Assembly: GCA_038324085.1 (NCBI GenBank)
Contig: JBBQHP010000002.1
Coordinates: forward strand, 1-64,000
Source: Ga0077523 sp038324085
GTDB lineage: Bacteria; Pseudomonadota; Gammaproteobacteria; Burkholderiales; Ga0077523
Direction: 5' to 3'
Length of the DNA stretch: 64,000 nucleotides
The notes under the pieces are model-generated. The model was not told the DNA's origin. It did not search any database and worked only from the letters and a program-made list of their open reading frames with translations. This document shows, piece after piece, positions 35,184 to 43,673 of the stretch (the stretch's first letter is position 1; every line of letters begins with the position of its first letter). Both the position numbers and the translations under genes were made by a program.

Positions 35184-37285
35184 CGCCGCGCGCGGCGCTC
35201 GTCGCCGGCTTGATCATTCCGGCCCTCGGCTTCGCCGCCACGCCCGGGTTCGAGGAGGCGAAGCGCACGCATCTGCCGAGCGATGCCGTACTGTTCGATC
35301 GGCACGGCGAGACCCTGTACGAGCTGCGCGTGGACGATCGCGTGCGACGGCTGCCCTGGGTTGCGCTGGACCGGATCTCGCCTGCGCTGGTGGACGCCGT
35401 CGTGCGGGCCGAAGACAAGCGCTTTTTCGAGCATGCCGGTGTGGACTGGCGCGCGCTCGGCGACGCGGCGCTGGACACGGTGGTGCGCGGCTCGCCGCGG
35501 GGGGCCAGCACGCTCTCGATGCAGCTTGCCGCGATGCTGGAGCCGCGCCTCAAACCCGCCGGGACGCGTCGCACCGTTGCGCAGAAATGGGATCAGATCA
35601 GGGCCGCCGGCGAGCTCGAACGGCGCTGGACCAAGCGCCAGATCCTGGAGGGCTACCTCAACCTGTCGACGTTCCGCGGCGAGATCTCCGGTGTCGGCGC
35701 CGCCGCGCGCGGCTTGTTCGACAAGGATGCATCGGGCCTCGACGACCAGGAGAGCGCCATCCTCGCCGCGCTGCTGCGGGGCCCGAACGCGAGTCCCACC
35801 GTGGTCGCCCGCCGCGCCTGCCTCGTTGCCGCCGCGAAGCGCTGCGAACCCTTCGAGCGGCTCGCCGCGACGCGACTCGGCGGTGCTCCCCGGATCGCCG
35901 CCCGCGTCGTGCTGGCGCCACAGCTCGCGCACGAACTGCTGTCGCGCGATGCGCGGCGCGTGCAGACGACGCTCGACGCGCGTCTCCAGAGCGTGGCGCT
36001 GGAGACGTTGCAGCGGCAGATCGCCCAGCTGACGGGCAGCGGCGTGCGCGATGCCGCAGCCCTGGTGCTGGACAATGCGACCGGCGAAGTGCTCGCCTAT
36101 GTCGGCAACTCGGGGACGGGATCGAGCGCCCCCTTCGTCGACGGGGTGCGGGCGCCGCGGCAGGCAGGCTCGACGCTGAAACCGTTCCTCTACACGCTGG
36201 CGATAGAGGAACACCTGCTCACCGGCGCCTCCCTGCTCGACGATTCGCCGGTCAACCTCGTGACCCCGTCCGGGTTGTATGTCCCGCAGAACTATGACCG
36301 CGAGTTCCGCGGCATCGCGAGCGTGCGCACGAGCCTGTCAGGCTCCCTCAACGTGCCCGCGGTGCGCACCCTGATGCTGGTGGGTACGGAACGCTTCGCC
36401 GACCGCCTGCACGAAACCGGCTTCGAAGGGGTGGTGGAGTCCGGCGACTACTACGGCTATTCGCTCGCACTGGGGTCGGCCGACGTGACCTTGTGGCAAC
36501 TGGTGAACGCCTACCGCGCGCTGGCCAATGGGGGGGCCTGGAGCCGGCCGCGGCTGCTGCCGGCGCCGCCGGGACGGAGCTATCAGGTGATGGATGCCGG
36601 CGCAGCCTACATCGTTGCCGACATTCTTTCGGACCGCAGCGCGCGCAGCGTCACCTTCGGCCTCGAGAATCCCCTTGCGACGCGCTTCTGGAGCGCAGTG
36701 AAGACCGGTACCAGCAAGGACATGCGCGACAACTGGTGCGTGGGGTTCTCGCGCCGCTATACGGTCGGCGTCTGGGTCGGCAACTTCGACGGCAGCCCCA
36801 TGCGCGACGTGTCCGGAATCTCCGGCGCCGCACCCGCGTGGCTCGACATCATGAATGCGCTGCATCGGGGCGAAGCCCGTGCCCCGGCCCCGCCGCGCCC
36901 GGCGGACGTGGTCGCGCGCCACGTCCGTTTCGTCCCCGGGATCGAAGCCGAGCGTGACGAGCTGTTCCTGAAGGGCACCGAAGTGGACGAGGTGGCGCTC
37001 AAACCCGTGCTGCCCGCTGCGGTACGGATCCTCTATCCGGGCGAAGGCACCATCATCGCGCTGGACCCGGACATCCCGTTCGAGGCCCAGCGGGTCCGTT
37101 TCGAGACATCGCAAGCCAGCTTCGACGTGGCATGGCGGCTGGACGGAGCCCCGTTGGATCCGCCAATGGCCGATTCGATGTGGCATCCGCGCGCCGGGCA
37201 CCATGAGCTGGCGCTGATCGACTCCGACGGCAAGGAACTCGACCGGGTCCGCTTCGAGGTACGCGGCGCGGAACGGACGCCCTGA
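35180..37285 (+). CDS. pbpC: Penicillin-binding protein 1C
   Basis: A 701-residue bifunctional peptidoglycan synthase. The GTG start overlaps the alpha-2-macroglobulin stop (GTGA). An N-terminal membrane anchor/signal (about 4-20) is followed by a GT51 transglycosylase domain with EDKRFFEHAGVD (from about residue 78) and GASTLSMQLA. The transpeptidase domain carries the S-x-x-K motif STLK (Ser331, Lys334), the S-x-N motif in LSGSLN, and KTGTS at Lys508. A C-terminal beta-domain (about 610-701) matches the PBP1C-specific C-terminal module. All catalytic motifs are intact. Confidence 0.95.
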   Translation: MTPRAALVAGLIIPALGFAATPGFEEAKRTHLPSDAVLFDRHGETLYELRVDDRVRRLPWVALDRISPALVDAVVRAEDKRFFEHAGVDWRALGDAALDTVVRGSPRGASTLSMQLAAMLEPRLKPAGTRRTVAQKWDQIRAAGELERRWTKRQILEGYLNLSTFRGEISGVGAAARGLFDKDASGLDDQESAILAALLRGPNASPTVVARRACLVAAAKRCEPFERLAATRLGGAPRIAARVVLAPQLAHELLSRDARRVQTTLDARLQSVALETLQRQIAQLTGSGVRDAAALVLDNATGEVLAYVGNSGTGSSAPFVDGVRAPRQAGSTLKPFLYTLAIEEHLLTGASLLDDSPVNLVTPSGLYVPQNYDREFRGIASVRTSLSGSLNVPAVRTLMLVGTERFADRLHETGFEGVVESGDYYGYSLALGSADVTLWQLVNAYRALANGGAWSRPRLLPAPPGRSYQVMDAGAAYIVADILSDRSARSVTFGLENPLATRFWSAVKTGTSKDMRDNWCVGFSRRYTVGVWVGNFDGSPMRDVSGISGAAPAWLDIMNALHRGEARAPAPPRPADVVARHVRFVPGIEAERDELFLKGTEVDEVALKPVLPAAVRILYPGEGTIIALDPDIPFEAQRVRFETSQASFDVAWRLDGAPLDPPMADSMWHPRAGHHELALIDSDGKELDRVRFEVRGAERTP

Positions 37286-37302
37286 GTCCGCATCGACCGG
37301 GC

Positions 37303-38022
37303 TCAGCAGGTGCCGATGGGTGCCTCGCCGACCGCTTTGGCAGGCGGAGCCAGGAGTTCGGTCATCCCGCGGGAGTTGCACAGCGCGATCACGTCCGCCT
37401 TGTTCAGGCGCGCGGTGAACAACGAGAACGTCCCTTCCTGCAGCTCCAGGCGGTTGCGCGCCGTCGCGGCGAAAGTGCGCGCGCCGGATTCGTCCCGGAA
37501 GAAGCTGAAGCCCGATCCCGGTCGGTCGGTCGGCTCGGCACGCCAGACGTCGACGAGGTCCGGCAACTGATCGAATGCCGCGCCCTCGGAATTGGTCATG
37601 AAACGGCGCCGGGACGGCCGATCCGCGCCGATGGCCCGGCTCCAGCGGGCTGCTTCATCGTCGAACCAGGGCAGTTCGCGCCGGAATAGGGAAGCCAGCA
37701 GCTCCCACCAGGTGCCGTGATCCATGCGTGTGCCGCGCTCGAGCAGGACGCCGAGCTGATGAGTACGGGAGTGCATCTCGAGCCAGCGATCGTAGGCGCG
37801 GGATTCGAGCAGGGCGTCGGCCCGCTTCGAGAGCGAGTCGTACAGACCGTTCACGTAGCTTGCTAGCGGGGGAATGTAAGGCGCCTGCACGATCAGCGGA
37901 TGCTCGAGCGACGGCAGGCGCCCGGGTCTGCGCACCAGGTAGGCGGCGAGGTCCGGATGCAACGGCTCCGGCTCGGGCAGGCCGGCAAGGCGGCGGGTCG
38001 CGGTGGTGGCGTCGTTCATCAT
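37303..38022 (-). CDS. Hypothetical protein, 239 aa
   Basis: I do not recognise a family. It is a soluble-looking protein without signal peptide or membrane span, rich in Arg, Leu and Trp, with a basic RPSRRRF patch and a GFSFFRDESGARTF segment. Two ATG codons stand side by side at the start (38017-38022); the first was taken. No clear ribosome site precedes them. The gene is convergent with pbpC (17-base gap) and divergent from the MFS gene, so it is probably monocistronic. Confidence 0.65.
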   Translation of the reverse strand: MMNDATTATRRLAGLPEPEPLHPDLAAYLVRRPGRLPSLEHPLIVQAPYIPPLASYVNGLYDSLSKRADALLESRAYDRWLEMHSRTHQLGVLLERGTRMDHGTWWELLASLFRRELPWFDDEAARWSRAIGADRPSRRRFMTNSEGAAFDQLPDLVDVWRAEPTDRPGSGFSFFRDESGARTFAATARNRLELQEGTFSLFTARLNKADVIALCNSRGMTELLAPPAKAVGEAPIGTC

Positions 38023-38195
38023 GGTCGAGAGTCCGGCGGATGCGGCAGTGGTTGGCGATTAAGCGAGTTATGTTCCCGGCCGCCCGGCGATGATGACAGA
38101 ACCGGCCGGAGCAGGGCCGATGCGCCGGCGCAGGTGCCGTCAATCCTCACAATTTGAACAGGGTCGACCGAGTAAACCAGTAATTGCGCGAATCG

Positions 38196-38224
38196 TAGCC
38201 AACGCCCCTGGCGGTCCCTACAAT
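38196..38224 (+). promoter_or_regulatory. Candidate sigma-70 promoter of the MFS gene
   Basis: TAGCCA (38196-38201) and TACAAT (38219-38224) are separated by 17 bases. The predicted start of transcription is near 38231, about 64 bases before the chosen TTG start. An ATG overlapping the -10 at 38223 is thereby excluded as the start codon. Confidence 0.45.
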
Positions 38225-38294
38225 GCCGTCACCCGCGCGCCCGGGCAGTGTTCCGGCACGACGAGGAAAACACAACCACAGGGGAGGCGCTCAA

Positions 38295-39638
38295 TTGGCC
38301 ACGAACGCAGTTTCACCGGAATTCGAGAACGCAACCTTCGCCAAGGTCTCGGCGCGCCTGATCCCGTTCCTTTTCATCTGTTACATCGTCGCCTTCCTCG
38401 ACAGAGTGAACGTGGGCTTCGCGAAGCTCCAGATGTCGGGCGACCTCGGTTTCAGCGATACCGTCTACAGTTTCGGCGCCGGCATCTTCTTCATCGGCTA
38501 CTTCATCTTCGAGGTGCCGAGCAACGTCATCCTGGAGAAGGTGGGTGCCAAGATCTGGATCGCCCGCATCATGATCACCTGGGGCATCATCTCCGGCGCG
38601 TTCATGTTCGTGAACTCGGAATTCTGGTTCTACACGCTGCGCTTCTTGCTCGGGGTCGCCGAGGCCGGATTCTTCCCGGGCATCATCCTGTACCTGACCT
38701 ACTGGTTTCCGGGCAAGCGGCGGACCAAGGCCGTGGCCTTGTTCATGACCGCGATTGCGATCGCCAACGTGGTCGGCTCCCCGATCTCGGGCGGGATCAT
38801 GCAGTTCATGGACGGGGTGCACGGGATGCGGGGCTGGCAATGGTTGTTCCTGCTGGAAGGCATCCCCTCGGTCATCGTCGGGATTCTGGTGCTGATCCTG
38901 CTGGACGATGGGCCGCAGAAGGCCAAGTGGCTGACTCAGGAGGAGCGCGACTTCGTGACCAAGACGGTGGCCGATGACAACGCCAGCAAGCACGACGTCG
39001 GTGCCAAGCACCATATGCTGGATGCGTTCAAGGACATGCGGGTCTGGGCGCTGGCCTTCGTTTATTTCTCCGGCGTCGTCGGCTTCTACGCGGTCAATTT
39101 CTGGATGCCCACGATCGTCCAGGAGCTCGGAATCGACAAGCATGACTATCTGAAGGTCGGCCTGCTCAGCATGATCCCCTGGGGCATCGCGTCGATCGCC
39201 ATGGTGGTGGTGGGTGCGCATTCGGACCGGACCGGCGAGCGGACCTGGCACGCCTCGGGCTCGCTGCTGGTGGGCGCGGCCGGCTTGCTGATGCTCGTGA
39301 TGGTCGGGCATGCGCCGGTGCCGTCGATCATCGCGCTGACCCTGGTGACGAGCGGAATCCTGGCGTGGGTCGCGACTTTCTGGTCGCTGCCGACGGCTTT
39401 CCTGTCGGGTACCGCGGCGGCCGCGGGCATCGCGTTGATCAATTCCGTGGGCAATCTGGGCGGCTATTTCGGGCCCGAGATCATCGGCCACATCCGCAAG
39501 GCGACCAATTCGTCCGAGGGCGCGTTCATCGCCCTTGCGGTGATAGCGATCGCCGGTGTCGTGGTGACGCTGATCCTCGCCCAGACGCAGAAGCGTCGCC
39601 TCATGGCCGGCGGGGTCGCGGCGACGCGGCAGGTCTGA
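38295..39638 (+). CDS. MFS transporter, anion:cation symporter (ACS) type
   Basis: A 447-residue, twelve-helix transporter. The TTG start was chosen because GGGGAGG lies seven to eight bases upstream and an earlier ATG falls inside the predicted promoter. The first helix carries the family signature VAFLDRVNVGFAK (Arg/Asn pair), as in tartrate, phthalate and D-galactonate/glucarate symporters. The loop between helices 2 and 3 and the central cytoplasmic loop around KWLTQEERDF are also typical. Substrates of this type are organic acid anions; the exact one cannot be read. No catabolic genes flank it. Confidence 0.88.
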   Translation: MATNAVSPEFENATFAKVSARLIPFLFICYIVAFLDRVNVGFAKLQMSGDLGFSDTVYSFGAGIFFIGYFIFEVPSNVILEKVGAKIWIARIMITWGIISGAFMFVNSEFWFYTLRFLLGVAEAGFFPGIILYLTYWFPGKRRTKAVALFMTAIAIANVVGSPISGGIMQFMDGVHGMRGWQWLFLLEGIPSVIVGILVLILLDDGPQKAKWLTQEERDFVTKTVADDNASKHDVGAKHHMLDAFKDMRVWALAFVYFSGVVGFYAVNFWMPTIVQELGIDKHDYLKVGLLSMIPWGIASIAMVVVGAHSDRTGERTWHASGSLLVGAAGLLMLVMVGHAPVPSIIALTLVTSGILAWVATFWSLPTAFLSGTAAAAGIALINSVGNLGGYFGPEIIGHIRKATNSSEGAFIALAVIAIAGVVVTLILAQTQKRRLMAGGVAATRQV

Positions 39639-39670
39639 TCGCCGGCACGGGTGCCGGGCACTCGTCCCTT

Positions 39671-39704
39671 CGACGAGGTGTCGGCACCCGCCGACACCTC
39701 GTCG
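39671..39704 (+). terminator. Perfect 15-bp hairpin after the MFS gene
   Basis: CGACGAGGTGTCGGC (39671-39685), loop ACCC, then its exact reverse complement (39690-39704). There is no T-tract, so it would be a weak or Rho-assisted terminator. It lies between the MFS stop and the promoter of the histidine kinase gene. Confidence 0.5.
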
Positions 39705-39735
39705 GGACGATGGGCATGCCGCCCGCGTATCGCGA

Positions 39736-39764
39736 CTGACCGGAGGCCCCTCACCCAGTACAAT
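39736..39764 (+). promoter_or_regulatory. Candidate sigma-70 promoter of the histidine kinase operon
   Basis: CTGACC (39736-39741) and TACAAT (39759-39764) are 17 bases apart, matching TTGACA and TATAAT at four and five positions. Transcription would start near 39771, so the in-frame ATG at 39763 cannot be the start codon and the ATG at 39811 is preferred. Confidence 0.5.
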
Positions 39765-39810
39765 GGGGTGCTTCGTCGTCCCGTCCAGCCAAAGGTTCCG
39801 AATCCGCTCC

Positions 39811-41625
39811 ATGAAGCTGTTGCGCCGCGCCCTGTTGTTACTGCTGGCGATACTCCTGGCGGCCCTGCTCGGATTTCTCTACTACAAGACACAGGGTGTC
39901 GATTTCGGCCGGCAGGTCCGCGTGAACGAACATCTGCGCAATCTGAAGGTGATCGACGCCAAGTGGAACGAATCGATCCTGCGTTCCCGTAGCGAACTGC
40001 TGGGTGGCGACGAACTCAGTACGCTGACGGACGCGGCCATGGGGCGCGAGATGCAGGGCCTCGGCAGAGAGGCCAGGGCGCTCGATGATCCGGTCCTGGT
40101 GGCGAGCGTGGCGTCGCTGGCGACGCAGTTCGACCGCAAGCTGAAGCTGATGGCGCAGTACCGGACGCAATCGGCGGCTTTCAAGGCGGGATTGCGGGAA
40201 GTGCTCAACATGGTCCCGATCACCCAATCCCGGGTGCGGGACCTGCGCGGGGAAGCGCCCCAGCGGGCGACGATCGACGACGTGCGCGCACGGCTCGATC
40301 GGCTGGCCGCCGCGGCGCTCGAGTACAGCTCGTTGTCGGCACCCGAACCGGCCAGCGAGATCGCGTCCACGCGCGAGTCGCTGCTCGCCGTGGCCGGGGT
40401 GCTACCGGAGGAAGCGCGCGAGTCGTTGCTCAAGACCGCCGCCGCGCTGGAGGCCCTGGTGACGGCAAAGCCGCCGCGAGACGAGATGTTCGACCGGTTG
40501 TACTACTTCCCGACTGCCCCCCGCACCGACAGCGTCGGCGCTGCCTTCGCGCAGTCGTTTCAATACCAGCTCGACGAGCGTGAACTCTATCGCGTCTACC
40601 TGATCGCCTATTCCGCGGCCCTGCTGATCTTCCTCGCCTATTTCGGCATGCAACTGTTCCGCAGCTACCGGGTGATCAACGATGTCAACGCGCAGCTCAA
40701 GAGCGCGAACGAGACGCTCGAACACAAGGTCAGCGCACGCACGCGCGAGCTGTCCGACGCGCTGACCCACCTGAAGGAATCGGAAGCGATGCTGGTGCAG
40801 TCCGAGAAGATGTCCTCCCTCGGCCAGATGGTGGCCGGGGTCGCCCATGAGATCAACACGCCGCTCGCGTACGTGAAGTCGAGTCTGGAATCGGTCACGG
40901 CGCAATTGCCGGAGCTGACCACGCTGTTGGGCGATACCGAAGCGCTGCTGCAGATGTTGCAGACCGGGGATGCGACCGAATCGCAGGTTGGCACCCAGTT
41001 CGCGCGCGTCACTGCGATGGCGCAGGACATGCGTCAGCACGAAGTGCTGGACATGCTGCAGCGCCTGGTCACCGACGGCCTCTACGGCATCAACCAGATA
41101 TCCGAACTGGTCTCGAACCTGAAGAATTTCAGCCGCCTCGACCGTAACAAGGTAGCCCGGTTCGATCTCAAGGAAGGGCTGGAGAACACGCTGCAGATTG
41201 CCCGCAATCTGGTGAAATTCAAGGACATTCGGCGCCACTACGAGGACATTCCGCAGGTGTCGTGTTCGCCCTCGCAGATCAACCAGGTGTTCCTCAACCT
41301 GGTGACCAATGCGGCGCAGGCGACCCCGGAGACCGGCGGGGTGATCAGGATCGTCACCCGTCGCGTCGGCAAGGACCAGGTCGCCGTCGACGTGGAGGAC
41401 AACGGGCATGGCATCCCGCCGGAGGTGCTGCCCAAGATCTTCGACCCGTTCTTCACCACCAAGGACATCGGCAAGGGCACCGGACTCGGCTTGTCCATCG
41501 CCTACAAGATCATCCAGCAGCACGGCGGGCGCATAAGCGTCGCCTCCGAGGTGGGCAAGGGCACGCGCTTCACGGTGCAGTTGCCGGTCGAATCCGTCGT
41601 CCAGCCTGCGGTCGAGGCCGCCTGA
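39811..41625 (+). CDS. Membrane sensor histidine kinase
   Basis: A 604-residue protein. An N-terminal membrane helix (about 5-24) is followed by a roughly 230-residue, mostly helical periplasmic region (DAHL-like), a second membrane helix (about 270-290, AALLIFLAYFGMQLF) and a coiled coil. The kinase core has the H-box VAHEINTPLAY with His346, N-box NLVTNAAQA, G1 DNGHGI, F-box FFTTK and G2 GTGLGLSI. The DHp domain carries an unusually long insertion between its helices (around TLLGDTEALL to MLQRLV), typical of the HisKA subgroup with E-I-N-T-P-L. The next gene starts 6 bases after the stop and carries two receiver domains, the obvious phosphotransfer partners. Confidence 0.9.
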   Translation: MKLLRRALLLLLAILLAALLGFLYYKTQGVDFGRQVRVNEHLRNLKVIDAKWNESILRSRSELLGGDELSTLTDAAMGREMQGLGREARALDDPVLVASVASLATQFDRKLKLMAQYRTQSAAFKAGLREVLNMVPITQSRVRDLRGEAPQRATIDDVRARLDRLAAAALEYSSLSAPEPASEIASTRESLLAVAGVLPEEARESLLKTAAALEALVTAKPPRDEMFDRLYYFPTAPRTDSVGAAFAQSFQYQLDERELYRVYLIAYSAALLIFLAYFGMQLFRSYRVINDVNAQLKSANETLEHKVSARTRELSDALTHLKESEAMLVQSEKMSSLGQMVAGVAHEINTPLAYVKSSLESVTAQLPELTTLLGDTEALLQMLQTGDATESQVGTQFARVTAMAQDMRQHEVLDMLQRLVTDGLYGINQISELVSNLKNFSRLDRNKVARFDLKEGLENTLQIARNLVKFKDIRRHYEDIPQVSCSPSQINQVFLNLVTNAAQATPETGGVIRIVTRRVGKDQVAVDVEDNGHGIPPEVLPKIFDPFFTTKDIGKGTGLGLSIAYKIIQQHGGRISVASEVGKGTRFTVQLPVESVVQPAVEAA

Positions 41626-41630
41626 ACGCC

Positions 41631-43529
41631 ATGCCAGCGCTACCCGGACATGTCGGCAAATACGCCATCCGCTCGCAACTTGGTTCGGGCGCGATGGCCG
41701 TGGTCTACCAGGCCTACGATCCGGTGATCGAGCGCACGCTCGCGGTCAAGGTGGTGGACAAATCGCGCCTCGATGCAGCCGAGTCCGAGACCATCCTGTC
41801 GCGCTTTCGCGTCGAGGCACGGGCGGCCGGCCGGCTGCAGCACCAGAACATCGTCGCGGTCTACGATTTCGGCGAGGACGGCAATCTCGTCTACATCGCG
41901 ATGGAGTGCGTGTTCGGACGTTCGCTGACGGTCTACCTGCAATCGGAGGATTTTCGCTCGGAGCCGGAAAAGGTCTGCGACATCATGCTGCAGATGTTGT
42001 CGGCCCTGCAGTACTCCCACGCGCAAGGTGTCGTGCACCGCGACATCAAGCCGGCCAACATCATGATCAGCCGGGAAGGCGTCATCAAGATCGCCGATTT
42101 CGGGGTGGCGCGGATCGAATCCTCGATGCTCACCCAGACGGGCGATCTGATCGGAACGCCTTCGTACATGTCGCCTGAACAATTTGCGGGCGAGACCGCT
42201 GGTCCCAGGAGCGACCTGTACGCAGCTGCCGTCGTGTTCTACGAGCTGCTGACCCTGAAGCGCCCGTTCGACGGCAGCAACAACGCGGTGATCATGCACC
42301 GCGTCTTCACCGAGATCCCGACCGCGCCTTCCATCGTCAATCCGATGCTCTCCGACGCGTTGGACGCGGTGGTGTTGCGGGGGATGGCGAAGGACGCCGA
42401 GGATCGATTCGCGAGCGCGCACGATTTCGCGGCTGCAGTGCGCGAAGCGATGACATCCGGACTGCTCAAGACCGCCGTGCCAGTCGCCGAAGCGGCGCCC
42501 AGGATCGCACCGAATCTGCTCAAGGCGGTTCGCGCCGGGACCGGGACGCAGACCAGGGATCACTCCCTTTCGGGGACGTCCAGGCCCACTGCAGCGCCAG
42601 CGGTTGCCCTGCCGTCGGCCAGCAACAAACCGACGATCCTGTTCGTCGATGACGAGGCGCGGATCCTGACCGCGTTGCATTCGTTGTTCCGCCAGAAATA
42701 CAACGTCTACACGGCGGATGATCCGATCCAGGCGGTGGAGATGATCAAGCGCCTGCAAGTACATGTGCTGGTGTCCGATCAGCGCATGCCGGGCATGCTC
42801 GGTGTCGAGTTGCTGCGCCAGGCAAAGGAGATCTCGCCCAAGACCGTGCGCATCCTGCTCACCGGGTATTCGGACCTCGCGTCGATCGTGGGTTCGATCA
42901 ACGACGGCGAGGTCTGGCGTTTCATCAACAAGCCCTGGGACACCCAGGACGTGCAACGGATCCTCGCCGACGCCGTGGGTATCGCGACCGAACTTCCCGA
43001 GGTGCCCGCCTGGCGGTTGCCCTCGCAGCCGCGATTCGAGGAATCGATCCTGTCGCTCGACCCGTCCAGCACGGTCACCCCGACTCTGCTGCGCGAATAT
43101 GGAGAGCGCCATTGGGTCGCGCAGGCGCGCGACATGGATGAGGCCGTGACCCTGCTGCAGGAACGCGAAGTGGCCGTGATGGTGGCCGACATGGACGGCG
43201 ACGCACAGGAGGTGAAGGCGCTCCTGCACCTGCTGAAACTCGAATATCCGCAGATTCTCACCATTGCGGTCACCCAGACTGTCGATGCAGAGATGCTGAT
43301 CGAGCTGATCAACGAGGCCCAGGTGCACCGCTTCATCAGCAAGCCGGTCAATCCGGCGCAGTTGCGCCAGCACGTGGACGCGGCGCTCATCCGCTATCAC
43401 ACCTTCAAGTCGACGCCCGACCTCGCGAAAGCCCAGCAGAAGGTCGAGGAACCCAAGCCCTCGGCGCCGCCCTTGCGTCCGGGGCTGCTCGCGCGCCTGC
43501 GCTCCATCGCGCGCTTCGGCGCTCGCTAG
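41631..43529 (+). CDS. Ser/Thr kinase fused to two receiver domains
   Basis: A 632-residue cytoplasmic protein. Residues about 10-275 form a complete Hanks-type kinase (GSGAMAVV loop, Lys40, HRDIKPANIM with Asp138, DFG 156-158, TPSYMSPEQF). After a linker, receiver domain 1 (about 334-450) has the acidic pair Asp340-Asp341, phospho-acceptor Asp383 (VSDQRMPGM), Thr411 and Lys434 (FINKPW). This is the RpfG/HD-GYP-type receiver, here with no output domain after it. Receiver 2 (about 485-590) is degenerate: it keeps Asp520 and Lys571 (FISKPV) but lacks the N-terminal acidic pair. The gene is 6 bases downstream of the histidine kinase, so a His-Asp relay feeding a Ser/Thr kinase, or the reverse, is likely. 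There is no membrane segment. Confidence 0.9.
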   Translation: MPALPGHVGKYAIRSQLGSGAMAVVYQAYDPVIERTLAVKVVDKSRLDAAESETILSRFRVEARAAGRLQHQNIVAVYDFGEDGNLVYIAMECVFGRSLTVYLQSEDFRSEPEKVCDIMLQMLSALQYSHAQGVVHRDIKPANIMISREGVIKIADFGVARIESSMLTQTGDLIGTPSYMSPEQFAGETAGPRSDLYAAAVVFYELLTLKRPFDGSNNAVIMHRVFTEIPTAPSIVNPMLSDALDAVVLRGMAKDAEDRFASAHDFAAAVREAMTSGLLKTAVPVAEAAPRIAPNLLKAVRAGTGTQTRDHSLSGTSRPTAAPAVALPSASNKPTILFVDDEARILTALHSLFRQKYNVYTADDPIQAVEMIKRLQVHVLVSDQRMPGMLGVELLRQAKEISPKTVRILLTGYSDLASIVGSINDGEVWRFINKPWDTQDVQRILADAVGIATELPEVPAWRLPSQPRFEESILSLDPSSTVTPTLLREYGERHWVAQARDMDEAVTLLQEREVAVMVADMDGDAQEVKALLHLLKLEYPQILTIAVTQTVDAEMLIELINEAQVHRFISKPVNPAQLRQHVDAALIRYHTFKSTPDLAKAQQKVEEPKPSAPPLRPGLLARLRSIARFGAR

Positions 43530-43557
43530 GTTCGCGCTCCGCAGCGCGGGGCGCCGG

Positions 43558-43571
43558 TTGATCTGGGTCAA
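43558..43571 (+). promoter_or_regulatory. FNR box upstream of ccoI
   Basis: TTGATCTGGGTCAA matches the FNR/Anr consensus TTGAT-N4-ATCAA with one mismatch. Its centre is about 41.5 bases from the start predicted by the -10 TAGCAT at 43594-43599, the geometry of class II FNR activation. The identical 14-mer precedes ccoN. Confidence 0.8.
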
Positions 43572-43673
43572 GCCGGCCCTTTCCCGTCCGGCGTAGCATG
43601 TGCGTTGCTTCCGATCGGGTGGCCCCGCCGCGACATGCGGCGAGGCGCGCCGGGAGGCCCCGGACACATCGTG

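Noticed and set aside
36528..36536. Seven-G runs near 25840 and 36530 as phase-variation tracts
   Set aside because: Runs of seven are expected by chance at this base composition. The first is intergenic and the second lies in pbpC, which is not a typical phase-variable gene.
39763..39765. ATG 39763 as start of the histidine kinase, and likewise ATG 38223 for the MFS gene and TTG 58804 for hemN
   Set aside because: The first two fall within -10 elements and the third within the FNR box; better starts with ribosome sites lie downstream.
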